Below, in pieces: positions 1 to 5,803 of a DNA stretch of 13,621 bases (its first letter is position 1; each line of letters begins with the position of its first letter). Made by a program: the position numbers and the translations under genes. Source of the stretch: a bacterium. Its GTDB lineage: Bacteria > SZUA-182 > SZUA-191 > JAJRXT01. Location: assembly GCA_024277605.1 (NCBI GenBank), contig JAJRUU010000281.1, positions 1 through 13,621 on the forward strand, written 5' to 3'. The notes under the pieces are model-generated. The model ran no database searches and was not told where the DNA came from. It saw only the letters and a program-made list of their open reading frames with translations.

Positions 1-48
1 GGGATTTATTAGCAGCAAAACTGCATCTGATTGAAAGCTTTTGGTTTG

Positions 49-162
49 TCAGCTTCCAAAACAATGTTTTTTGGGCAAGCAAAGCTTTCAGGGACGTTGG
101 CTTTAAGCTCCCATCCAACAATGAGTCTGGCAGGCCTGGTATAAATTCATGAATAGATCGGG
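49..162 (+). repeat. Dispersed intergenic repeat, copy A (diverged)
   Basis: This is the most diverged of four copies of one repeat in this window. Shared blocks in order are TCAGCTTCC (49-57), TTGGGCAA followed by CAAAGCTTT, GGACGTTGGCT (92-102), and the terminal ATGAATAGATCGGG ending at 162. The CCCGAA hairpin found at the left end of the other copies is not seen here, and the copy may be degraded or cut by the window edge. It lies upstream of the dehydratase gene. No reading frame or terminal inverted repeat is visible. Confidence 0.75.
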
Positions 163-199
163 ATACTAACCAACAGCAACGGCTCAAAAATGTGACCAG

Positions 200-219
200 A
201 GGCCATTTATGGCCTTTTT
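200..219 (+). terminator. Rho-independent terminator-like hairpin
   Basis: A 7-bp perfect stem AGGCCAT/ATGGCCT with a 2-nt loop is followed directly by a run of T, the usual form of an intrinsic terminator acting on the plus strand. It would end transcription entering from left of the window, before the dehydratase promoter that starts a few bases later. Confidence 0.6.
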
Positions 220-221
220 AC

Positions 222-250
222 TTGACCCACCCCAAAGAATAACCTATTAT
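222..250 (+). promoter_or_regulatory. Candidate sigma-70 promoter for the dehydratase gene
   Basis: TTGACC (222-227) and TATTAT (245-250) are separated by 17 bases, close to the consensus -35 and -10 boxes. Transcription would begin near 257 and leave a leader of about 108 nt before the ATG at 365. Confidence 0.5.
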
Positions 251-272
251 TTTTCTTACGAACAGGAAATTA

Positions 273-342
273 GGCCGCTGATTTACGCAGATATAACGCT
301 GATTTTTGTTGTTGTAATCCTGTAAATTGGCCTTTATCTGCG
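273..342 (+). promoter_or_regulatory. Leader with two competing inverted repeats
   Basis: The 5' leader holds two sets of complementary arms that cannot all pair at once. ATTTAC (281-286) pairs with GTAAAT (322-327), extended by GGCC (273-276) with GGCC (329-332). Alternatively CGCAGATA (286-293) pairs perfectly with TATCTGCG (335-342). This could be a leader switch or the remains of a small palindromic element. No known riboswitch consensus was recognised. Confidence 0.35.
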
Positions 343-364
343 CCCCATTTAATTTTTTAAAAAA

Positions 365-1366
365 ATGAGCAAAATAGGCATCACCACAACCATCCCCAGT
401 GAAGTATTATGGGCCGCCGGTATTACGCCGGTTGATTTAAACAATTTGTTTATAAATAGCCCCGACAAGCAAAAGCTGGTGGAAGAAGCCGAGGTGCGGG
501 GTTTTCCCCGCAATACCTGTAGCTGGATAAAAGGCATATACGCAACCGTCCATAAATTAGAGATTGGACGGGTGATTGCGGTGACCCAGGGTGATTGCAG
601 TAATACGCAGGCCTTGATGGAGATATTGCAGTCTGACGGTATCGAAGCCATTCCTTTTGCTTACCCCTATAATCGCGACCGGGACTTACTCAAACTACAA
701 ATTGACAAGCTGATCGAGCAATTGGGCACTAATTGGCATGATGTAAATCAGATGAAACACCGGCTGGACAAAATACGGCGCAAGGCACACCAGATTGACA
801 GTCTAACCTGGGAAGAAGATACAGTAAGCGGCTTTGAAAATCATTTGTACCTGGTGAGTTGCAGCGATATGCAGGGGGATATTGCCGGATTCGAGCAGCA
901 GTTGGATCAGTTTATAGCAGGGCTTGCCGACCGTTCGCCTAAATACGATATGCTGCGTTTAGGCTATATTGGAGTGCCGCCTATATTCCCCGAATTATAT
1001 GATTTTTTAGATGGATTAGGAGCCCGGGTGGTATATAACGAAACCCAGCGGCAGTTTTCCATGCCGTATGCCGCCGCCAGTCTGGTGGAGCAGTATCGGA
1101 TGTATACCTATCCCTACGGCATATTTGAACGCTTACGGGACATAAAGCAGCAGTTAAAACTGCGGAGGATTGCCGGATTAATCCACTATGTTCAATCCTT
1201 TTGCTTCCGTCAGATTGAGGATATCATCATCCGCCGACAGTTGGATATTCCTATCCTGACCCTGGAGGGAGACCGCCCTGCCCCGCTGGATGCCAGAACA
1301 AAGCTACGGCTGGAAAGTTTTATAGAGGCGCTGGCTGCCAGGCAAAAACCTACAACAAAAAAATAA
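365..1366 (+). CDS. 2-hydroxyacyl-CoA dehydratase D-component-like protein (HgdB family)
   Basis: The 333-residue product looks like the HgdB/BcrB-type subunit of the 2-hydroxyacyl-CoA dehydratase and benzoyl-CoA reductase superfamily. These proteins carry a [4Fe-4S] cluster and, in characterised enzymes, act with a second subunit and an ATP-dependent activator in radical dehydration. Supporting features are the N-terminus KIGITTTIPSEVLWAAGI followed by PVDLNN, and three well-placed cysteines (C52 in NTCSW, C78 in GDCSN, C280 in SFCFRQ) fitting cluster ligation. The C-terminal EGDRP motif followed by RTKLRLESFIEAL is also typical. Length is somewhat short for the family, which often runs to about 370-430 residues. 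No second subunit or activator gene lies nearby, so substrate and activity are unknown; it may be one of the stand-alone members. The ATG is preceded by an A/T-rich stretch without a Shine-Dalgarno sequence, but the conserved N-terminus supports this start. Confidence 0.85.
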   Translation: MSKIGITTTIPSEVLWAAGITPVDLNNLFINSPDKQKLVEEAEVRGFPRNTCSWIKGIYATVHKLEIGRVIAVTQGDCSNTQALMEILQSDGIEAIPFAYPYNRDRDLLKLQIDKLIEQLGTNWHDVNQMKHRLDKIRRKAHQIDSLTWEEDTVSGFENHLYLVSCSDMQGDIAGFEQQLDQFIAGLADRSPKYDMLRLGYIGVPPIFPELYDFLDGLGARVVYNETQRQFSMPYAAASLVEQYRMYTYPYGIFERLRDIKQQLKLRRIAGLIHYVQSFCFRQIEDIIIRRQLDIPILTLEGDRPAPLDARTKLRLESFIEALAARQKPTTKK

Positions 1367-1383
1367 CTTAGTTTAAGAAAATC

Positions 1384-1454
1384 GGGGTCATTGACCCCTT
1401 GGGGTCAGCGACCCCTTGGAGACAGTACCCCTTGGGGACAGGTCCCCTTGCGGT
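1384..1454. terminator. Array of GGGGTC/GACCCC palindromes between convergent genes
   Basis: A 71-bp stretch is built from repeated short palindromes. GGGGTCATTGACCCC (1384-1398) and GGGGTCAGCGACCCC (1401-1415) are followed by looser units ending with GGGGACAGGTCCCC. Spacers are CTTGG-like. It fills the gap between the convergent dehydratase and M23 genes. Read on the minus strand, the last hairpin is followed by GATTTTCTT, so it can terminate the M23 transcript. The plus-strand side lacks a T run. Confidence 0.6.
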
Positions 1455-1457
1455 GAG

Positions 1458-2360
1458 TTAGTTCAGCAGATAATTAAACGGATTAACCGGTACACCATTA
1501 ATCCGCAACTCATAATGCAGATGAGGGCCGGTGGAACGACCGGTATTACCCACATAGCAGATTATTTGACCCCTCTTTACCCGATCCCCAACTTTAGCCA
1601 CTAGCCGGGAATTATGACCAAAGCGGGTAGAATAACCATAACCGTGTTCAACTACTATTACTTTTCCCAAACCACCCTTACGTCCGGCATAAGTAACCAC
1701 CCCATCAGCAGGCGCTTTCACCGGCTGGTTAAACCGGGTAGCAATATCAATACCCTTATGCATTTCACGCTGTCCGGTAAAGGGTGAATTGCGATAGCCA
1801 TAGCTGGAGGTTAGCCAACCACGGGTGGGCCAAATTGAAGGAGTGCTGGCGAGCAATGATTTTTTATCCTCCACGACTTCTGATAGTTCCAATAAATTAT
1901 CTTGCTGTTTCTGTGCCTGTAAACTTAAATCGTTCAAATCCCGCTGCATCCGGTTTATAAATTCATGCTCCCGTTTTTGGGCGAACTCTATTAAAGTTTC
2001 TTCCAAACCTCCACCCATTCCAGATACTTGCTGGATGTTTTCTTCCATTTTGGGCAAGCCAAGTATTACCCTGAATTTACGGTTGAATTTTTCCAGCCGA
2101 TCGATATCTTTCTTAAGATTTGCCGTAGTTTGAGATATTGTCTGTAAACGCACCTTCTGCTGATTATAATTCATTCTTAACGGCATCAATTGATTCGCTC
2201 TACTTCTATAACTAAAAAACTGATAAGTAAACAACCCCACCGCCACCACACACACTATCAGCACACTCATCGATATTTGTATAGCCTTCTCGGAAACCTT
2301 ACAGCTCCTCATTTTTGAAGTCGCTTTGGGAACCACCATAATGGTGTATTTTTCAGGCAT
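1458..2360 (-). CDS. Membrane-anchored M23 family metallopeptidase (LytM/DipM-like)
   Basis: The 300-residue protein is a zinc peptidase of family M23, expected to act on peptidoglycan cross-bridges outside the cytoplasmic membrane, or as an amidase activator if degenerate. A short basic cytoplasmic tail precedes one membrane segment (about 28-50). A coiled coil spans about 60-165, and the M23 domain covers about 175-300. The metal site is intact: H201 and D205 in HKGID, H249 in FGHN, and H280/H282 in GPHLHYE. It therefore looks like an active enzyme. The ATG follows a clear GGAGG ribosome-binding site 9 nt upstream. The gene stands alone and converges with the dehydratase gene. Coiled-coil plus M23 architecture resembles cell-division or stalk hydrolases, but the exact role cannot be told. 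Confidence 0.93.
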   Translation of the reverse strand: MPEKYTIMVVPKATSKMRSCKVSEKAIQISMSVLIVCVVAVGLFTYQFFSYRSRANQLMPLRMNYNQQKVRLQTISQTTANLKKDIDRLEKFNRKFRVILGLPKMEENIQQVSGMGGGLEETLIEFAQKREHEFINRMQRDLNDLSLQAQKQQDNLLELSEVVEDKKSLLASTPSIWPTRGWLTSSYGYRNSPFTGQREMHKGIDIATRFNQPVKAPADGVVTYAGRKGGLGKVIVVEHGYGYSTRFGHNSRLVAKVGDRVKRGQIICYVGNTGRSTGPHLHYELRINGVPVNPFNYLLN

Positions 2361-2411
2361 GCGCCCCTTCCTCCGGTTTTATAAAGCCAGCAATGTTCTC
2401 GCTAACTCATT

Positions 2412-2440
2412 ATTATCTATAATATTTTACCACATATCAA
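2412..2440 (-). promoter_or_regulatory. Candidate sigma-70 promoter for the M23 gene (proximal)
   Basis: On the minus strand TTGATA (2440-2435) and GATAAT (2417-2412) are separated by 17 bases. Each box differs from consensus at one position. This sits about 50 nt upstream of the M23 start and is the best promoter candidate for it. Confidence 0.55.
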
Positions 2441-2545
2441 CTACTCAACATCACAGCATTACACTTAACTGCAATATAGCATTGGCCTAAAATTCTGTCA
2501 AGTCCAAAAACCTATTTTTGCGGTGAATTAGCTTAATATTAATTA

Positions 2546-2574
2546 TATATCAACAAGTTATCCACATATGTCAA
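2546..2574 (-). promoter_or_regulatory. Second minus-strand promoter candidate containing a DnaA box
   Basis: On the minus strand a perfect TTGACA (2574-2569) is 17 bases from GATATA (2551-2546). The spacer contains a perfect DnaA box, TTATCCACA on the plus strand at 2558-2566. It could be a distal M23 promoter under DnaA influence. The overlap may also be chance, since only one box is present. Confidence 0.4.
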
Positions 2575-2738
2575 CACTACCCATTCTATTGATAGTGAAT
2601 ATCTTACGCCAACATCAAAATATGGTACGTTATCTCCCCTTGCTTTTGTACTATATTTTGTTGTATATTTATGGTATTGTAGTTTGATATAGTACGTTGA
2701 TGATTTCACCTAACTAAATTAAGCAAATATTATGCCTA

Positions 2739-2878
2739 ATACCAAGTTGTATTCAAGATGATACTAATTTCTCACTCGGGTAGGTCAGCCTTTAGGCCGA
2801 CCAAAGAGCGGAGAGCTAAAGTCCGAGGGCTAAAGTCCTCCCTACCCATTTAGTATATGTTTGATTGCAACTTGGTAT
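2739..2878. repeat. MITE-like element with imperfect 18-bp terminal inverted repeats
   Basis: ATACCAAGTTGTATTCAA (2739-2756) is repeated in inverse at 2861-2878, with two mismatches. The interior holds more symmetry: GGGTAGG near 2778 against CCTACCC near 2841, a GGTCAGCC-TTTA-GGCCGACC hairpin, and a direct repeat GCTAAAGTCC at 2815-2824 and 2829-2838. The element has no coding capacity and no clear target duplication. It ends 18 bp before the hisI start codon. It is most likely a non-autonomous mobile or folding repeat. Confidence 0.65.
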
Positions 2879-2896
2879 AATAACAAAGGGACGATT

Positions 2897-3214
2897 ATGC
2901 CTTTAGAATTGAAATTCGATGAACGGGGGTTGATTCCGGTAATTGTTCAAGATGCGGAAAATGATGAGGTATTGATGCTGGCTTATATGAATCAGGAATC
3001 ATTGGAAAAAACCTTATCCGGCGGCAAGACCTGCTTCTGGAGCAGATCCAGGAAGAGCTTCTGGCTTAAGGGGGAAACTTCCGGACATTTTCAACATGTA
3101 CAGGAAATCTATTACGATTGTGATGGGGACACCCTATTGATTAAGGTGCAACAGGAAGGAGCTGCCTGCCATACGGGTAACAGAACCTGCTTTTATCGTA
3201 AACTGGAGAAATAA
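2897..3214 (+). CDS. hisI: Phosphoribosyl-AMP cyclohydrolase
   Basis: The 105-residue product is HisI, which opens the adenine ring of phosphoribosyl-AMP in the third step of histidine synthesis, in the cytoplasm. Family signatures are SRKSFWLKGETSGH, the metal-binding DCDGD segment (D74, D76, D78 with C75), and CHTGNRTCF with C91 and C98. Its length matches a stand-alone HisI without a fused HisE domain. The ATG at 2897 is chosen because AAAGGG lies about 7 nt upstream. An in-frame ATG at 2861 would start inside the terminal repeat of the MITE-like element and add 12 unconserved residues. No other his gene is in the window, so it is detached from any his operon here. Confidence 0.95.
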   Translation: MPLELKFDERGLIPVIVQDAENDEVLMLAYMNQESLEKTLSGGKTCFWSRSRKSFWLKGETSGHFQHVQEIYYDCDGDTLLIKVQQEGAACHTGNRTCFYRKLEK

Positions 3215-3274
3215 ACCCTGATTTTAACAGGCGTTGTCTTTTGCCCTTTTCCAATAAATGATGTAACAGACAAT

Positions 3275-3337
3275 ACCCGTCAAACCGGGTGCAAATATTT
3301 TTTAAGCCGATGAATGAACATCGGCGGCATGTTTTTT
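3275..3337 (+). terminator. Tandem terminator-like hairpins after hisI
   Basis: The first hairpin pairs ACCCG (3275-3279) with CGGGT (3286-3290) and is followed by a T run at 3298-3303. The second pairs GCCGATG (3306-3312) with CATCGGC (3319-3325) and is followed by six T at 3332-3337. Together they would separate hisI from rpmH, whose promoter begins right after. Confidence 0.5.
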
Positions 3338-3339
3338 AC

Positions 3340-3368
3340 TTGACACAACTTAAGAGAGCAGTTAAGAT
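3340..3368 (+). promoter_or_regulatory. Candidate sigma-70 promoter of rpmH
   Basis: A perfect TTGACA (3340-3345) is followed after 17 bases by TAAGAT (3363-3368). Transcription would begin near 3375, about 40 nt before the GTG start of rpmH. Confidence 0.6.
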
Positions 3369-3416
3369 GTGCATTCTTAAACAGTATATTAACTCGAAGA
3401 TACCCAGAGGTACACA

Positions 3417-3551
3417 GTGAAAAGAACATTTCAACCAAGCAATTTAAAGCGTAAACGTAAGCACGGTTTTCGCAAACGCATGTCCACCGCGTCCGGCAGG
3501 GACATTCTTCGCCGTCGTCGGGCAAAGGGACGAAAGTGCCTGTCCGCTTAG
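3417..3551 (+). CDS. rpmH: 50S ribosomal protein L34
   Basis: This 44-codon gene encodes the small, very basic L34 protein of the large ribosomal subunit. The translation begins (M)KRTFQPSNLKRKRKHGFR and continues with KRMSTASGRDILRRRRAKGR, the classic L34 pattern; the length is also typical. The start is GTG at 3417, preceded by AGAGG with 6 nt spacing, and the stop is TAG at 3549-3551. In most bacteria rpmH is followed at once by rnpA (RNase P protein). Here no rnpA frame follows in either strand, only about 160 bp of unrecognised sequence and then repeat copy B. The ending KCLSA is slightly different from the common KGRKRLS-type end but not disruptive. Confidence 0.96.
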   Translation: MKRTFQPSNLKRKRKHGFRKRMSTASGRDILRRRRAKGRKCLSA

Positions 3552-3711
3552 AAAGCACAAGTTTATCGATTTATATATTACCATAACCCCGGACTGGCAT
3601 CTCTCATAGCTCGCCTGAGTCTATAGCGCATACCTGAAGAAAGACGCCTCCGCATAACGCAGAGTGTACCCCCGGTCTACCATATCAAGCAACAGAAATC
3701 CAACTTGCAAC
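3552..3711. other. Unassigned gap downstream of rpmH
   Basis: No open frame with recognisable protein content was found in this 160-bp stretch on either strand, and no tRNA or known RNA fold was recognised. It occupies the position where rnpA normally lies, so it may contain decayed rnpA sequence, but no RnpA motif could be read. Confidence 0.4.
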
Positions 3712-3891
3712 TTAACCTGATCTATTCATAAATTTTGTCTGGGTTTGCCAGACATCCCCCGTGAGATAGGGTTCATTAGCCAACGTCCAATAAAGCTATG
3801 TTTGCCCGAGGCGGCTGATCCGGAAGCTGACAAATTTATAATTTTCAACTAAATGTAGATTTGCCCAGGACAATACCCAAATTTTTCGGGC
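3712..3891 (-). repeat. Dispersed intergenic repeat, copy B (full length)
   Basis: Read on the minus strand this copy aligns over its whole length, with only scattered substitutions, to copy C at 5586-5766. Shared blocks are the CCCGAAAAATTTGGG hairpin end, ACATTTAGTTGAAAA, TCAGCTTCC, GGGCAAACA, TTTATTGGACGTTGGCT and TTTATGAATAGATCAGG followed by TTAA. In the left hairpin a C to T change turns a G-C pair into a G-U pair, which keeps the fold. Read on the plus strand it also contains the perfect hairpin GTCTGG-GTTTG-CCAGAC. It lies between the 3' ends of rpmH and the HD-GYP gene. Confidence 0.9.
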
Positions 3892-3900
3892 TAAAAGGTT

Positions 3901-5076
3901 CTACCGGGAGTTTTGGTTAGTTATCCACTTAATGAAAGCCCACACTACTTTAGGGTCATAATTAGAACCGGTTCCGTTTTTGATCTCCATAATAGCCCAT
4001 TCTTGCGAACTTTTAGAACGATAAGGGCGATTAGAGACCATAGCATCGTAAGAATCAGCTACAGCTATAATTCTGGCCAACATGGGAATTTGCTCGCCGA
4101 CTAAACCATCAGGATAACCCTTGCCATCATATTTTTCGTGGTGGTGACGTACGGCTGTCATTACAAATTTATTCAGCTTGGTGTTTTTAAGAATATCTGT
4201 TCCTTTAACCGGATGTTTATGCATTAGCCCCATCTCTTGAGAGGTAAGTTTGCCCTTCTTATTGAGCACACTTTCGGGAATACCAATTTTTCCAACTTCG
4301 TGAAGCAGGCAAGCCAACTCCAATTGTTGCAATTCCAATTGAGAAATCCCCAGGGTCTGTCCAATACCCAAGGCATGCCCGCATACGCGCTCAGAATGCC
4401 CATGCGTATAATGGTCTTTGGCATCTATGGCCGCTGATAGAGAACGTACGGTAACTAAAAACGACTCCCTGAGATTAGTTACCAGGCGAGCATTGTGAAT
4501 GGCCATAGCCGTCTGGTTGGTAATAGCCGCCAGGAACTTGATGTCTCGTGCAGTGAATGGCTGTTTATCCAATTTATCGGCCAGGCTGATTATTCCTATT
4601 ACCTCATCACTGACCGTTATTGGTAGCGTGCATATGGGTTGGAGAATAAAGGAATTAGTCTTATATCGCCGGCGCTTTTGAATACTTACAGTTTTCTGAT
4701 CCAACTCCTCGGCTAATAGCGGCTTGCGGCACTTAATTACATCGTCATAGAGCGTATCCTTGATCTTGACTTTCTTGCCCAGCGGTTTGCCGTCAAACCC
4801 CTTACAAGATATAATTGTTAGATGTTCTCGATCCTCATCCATCAGAGAGATGGAAGCCTTCTCTGAACATACTATCTCGGCCACCTGGGTTAAAGCAATA
4901 TCACATATATCTTTAATATCATATAGATTCCCTATAGATTGGCTTATATCATAAAATATATTCAGCTCTTCAAAAGCCTCCAGCAGTTTTTCGGTTAACA
5001 CCTCCATCTTATCCTCTAAACAGTGGAGTTGCTTTTGGTATTTTAAGAGCTTGTTATTTACCTTGGTTACTCCCAT
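3901..5076 (-). CDS. GAF and HD-GYP domain protein (c-di-GMP phosphodiesterase-like) with HE motif
   Basis: HD-GYP proteins hydrolyse cyclic di-GMP using a metal centre in an HD-type fold. Counting from a TTG start at 5091 (396 residues), a coiled coil covers about 10-45, a GAF sensor domain about 48-200, and the HD-GYP domain about 205-395. Motifs present are GHSERV (230-235), LLHEVGKIGIPESVL (262-276), HHHEKYDGKGYPDGL (316-330) and ADSYDAM with RPYR. The normally invariant HD pair is H264-E265; the codon is GAA, so a key metal ligand is altered while the GYP motif is intact. Activity may be changed or lost. ATG at 5076 is preferred over TTG at 5091 because the TTG abuts the duplicated target site of an inserted palindrome; neither has a strong ribosome-binding site. 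The gene follows a receiver gene on the same strand, like a split RpfG-type regulator. Confidence 0.9.
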   Translation of the reverse strand: MGVTKVNNKLLKYQKQLHCLEDKMEVLTEKLLEAFEELNIFYDISQSIGNLYDIKDICDIALTQVAEIVCSEKASISLMDEDREHLTIISCKGFDGKPLGKKVKIKDTLYDDVIKCRKPLLAEELDQKTVSIQKRRRYKTNSFILQPICTLPITVSDEVIGIISLADKLDKQPFTARDIKFLAAITNQTAMAIHNARLVTNLRESFLVTVRSLSAAIDAKDHYTHGHSERVCGHALGIGQTLGISQLELQQLELACLLHEVGKIGIPESVLNKKGKLTSQEMGLMHKHPVKGTDILKNTKLNKFVMTAVRHHHEKYDGKGYPDGLVGEQIPMLARIIAVADSYDAMVSNRPYRSKSSQEWAIMEIKNGTGSNYDPKVVWAFIKWITNQNSR

Positions 5077-5093
5077 GACACTATCTTTCAACT

Positions 5094-5186
5094 TAAGTTG
5101 ATGGTCTCGTAAAAAGTCGTCATTCCCGCTTTCGCGGGAATGACAATAATCTGTGTTTTCTGACTTTTTACGAGACCATCTAAGTT
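5094..5186. mobile_element. 81-bp MITE-like palindrome with 6-bp target duplication
   Basis: GATGGTCTCGTAAAAAGTC (5100-5118) and its exact reverse complement (5162-5180) form perfect 19-bp terminal inverted repeats. The core holds a perfect 11-bp stem, GTCATTCCCGC and GCGGGAATGAC, with loop TTTC. The element is flanked on both sides by TAAGTT (5094-5099 and 5181-5186), as expected for a target duplication. It has no coding capacity. It lies between the receiver and HD-GYP genes. Removing it and one TAAGTT shortens the 120-nt gap before the ATG at 5076 to 33 nt, consistent with insertion into a tight operon. Confidence 0.85.
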
Positions 5187-5196
5187 AATTTTGCAA

Positions 5197-5565
5197 CTAG
5201 TTGGCCCCTAAAACTTCAATCAGCCTTCGCTGAAGCTTTCGCGGGCTAAAGGGTTTGGTAATTAACTCATCCGCCCCACTCTGTATACTTCTTGAGCTGT
5301 CAGACTCATATCTTGCTGTAAGAACGATAACGTAAATGTTTTTTGTTTTTGGATTATTTTTCAATAACTTACATACATCAAAACCGTTTCGCCCGGGCAT
5401 CATAATATCCATAATAATTAAATCCGGCTCTTCACTCAAGGCTATATTTAAAGCCTCTTCCCCGTCATGGGCTACTAAAGGCGTGAAACCCGCCCGGTTA
5501 ACCACATATTGAACCGCTTCCAATATATACATTTCATCATCACAAATAAGCACCTTTTTGAGCAT
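5197..5565 (-). CDS. Stand-alone response regulator receiver (CheY-like)
   Basis: The 122-residue protein is a single receiver domain with no output domain, so it would act by binding a partner or passing on phosphate. All key residues are present: acidic pair D9/D10 (CDDE), phospho-acceptor D53 (IIMDIMMPG), T83 (VLTAR) and K104 (ITKPF). It is transcribed in the direction of the GAF/HD-GYP gene, which follows on the same strand. A working pair similar to an RpfG protein split in two is a reasonable guess. The hybrid kinase upstream is a possible phosphate donor, but this is not shown by the sequence. The ATG follows AAAGAGGG about 11 nt upstream, a slightly long spacing. Repeat copy C lies just before the gene. 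Confidence 0.92.
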   Translation of the reverse strand: MLKKVLICDDEMYILEAVQYVVNRAGFTPLVAHDGEEALNIALSEEPDLIIMDIMMPGRNGFDVCKLLKNNPKTKNIYVIVLTARYESDSSRSIQSGADELITKPFSPRKLQRRLIEVLGAN

Positions 5566-5585
5566 TATAATTCAATCCCTCTTTA

Positions 5586-5766
5586 ACCCGAAAAATTCGG
5601 GTGGTGTTATGGGCGAAGCAACATTTAGTTGAAAAGTATAAATTTATCAGCTTCCTGTTCCCGCCGCCTTGGGCAAACAAAGCTTTATTGGACGTTGGCT
5701 CATGCACCTTATCTCACAAGGGATGCCTTGCGAATCCAGTCTGAGTTTATGAATAGATCAGGTTAA
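5586..5766 (+). repeat. Dispersed intergenic repeat, copy C (full length)
   Basis: This is the reference copy. It begins with the perfect hairpin ACCCGAA-AAA-TTCGGGT (5586-5602) and runs through TCAGCTTCC, TTGGGCAAACAAAGC and GGACGTTGGCT (5690-5700). It ends with TTTATGAATAGATCAGG followed by TTAA. It fills the gap between the 3' end of the FadL-type gene and the start of the receiver gene. Read on the minus strand, the CCCGAA hairpin would be the last part before the receiver's ribosome-binding site. The element has no terminal inverted repeats and no reading frame. Confidence 0.9.
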
Positions 5767-5803
5767 TAAGTGGTTCCTATCACCGAGCTAAATCGCCCTG
5801 AAA

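Larger units (their letters stand above)
2361..2738. other. AT-rich intergenic region without a gene
   Basis: This gap between the divergent M23 and hisI genes holds the two minus-strand promoter candidates and the DnaA box described separately. It also contains a 9-bp inverted repeat, GTACTATAT (2648-2656) with ATATAGTAC (2687-2695), whose arms are 30 bp apart and which could be an operator. No coding frame or RNA gene was recognised. Confidence 0.5.

Noticed and set aside
1416..1604. 62-codon plus-strand frame
   Set aside because: It begins in the palindrome array and is antisense to the conserved end of the M23 domain.
2861..2896. Earlier ATG for hisI
   Set aside because: It starts within the terminal repeat of the MITE-like element, and the 12 extra residues are not part of the HisI family pattern. 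The ATG at 2897 has a ribosome-binding site.
3280..3558. 92-codon minus-strand frame across rpmH
   Set aside because: It is antisense to the clear rpmH gene and its promoter, with no protein-like features.
5637..5730. c-di-GMP (GEMM) riboswitch in the dispersed repeat
   Set aside because: GGGCAAAC and GGACG-like pieces recall GEMM, but the GCAAAGCC block and the proper stems are missing, and in that strand the copies do not lead into genes.
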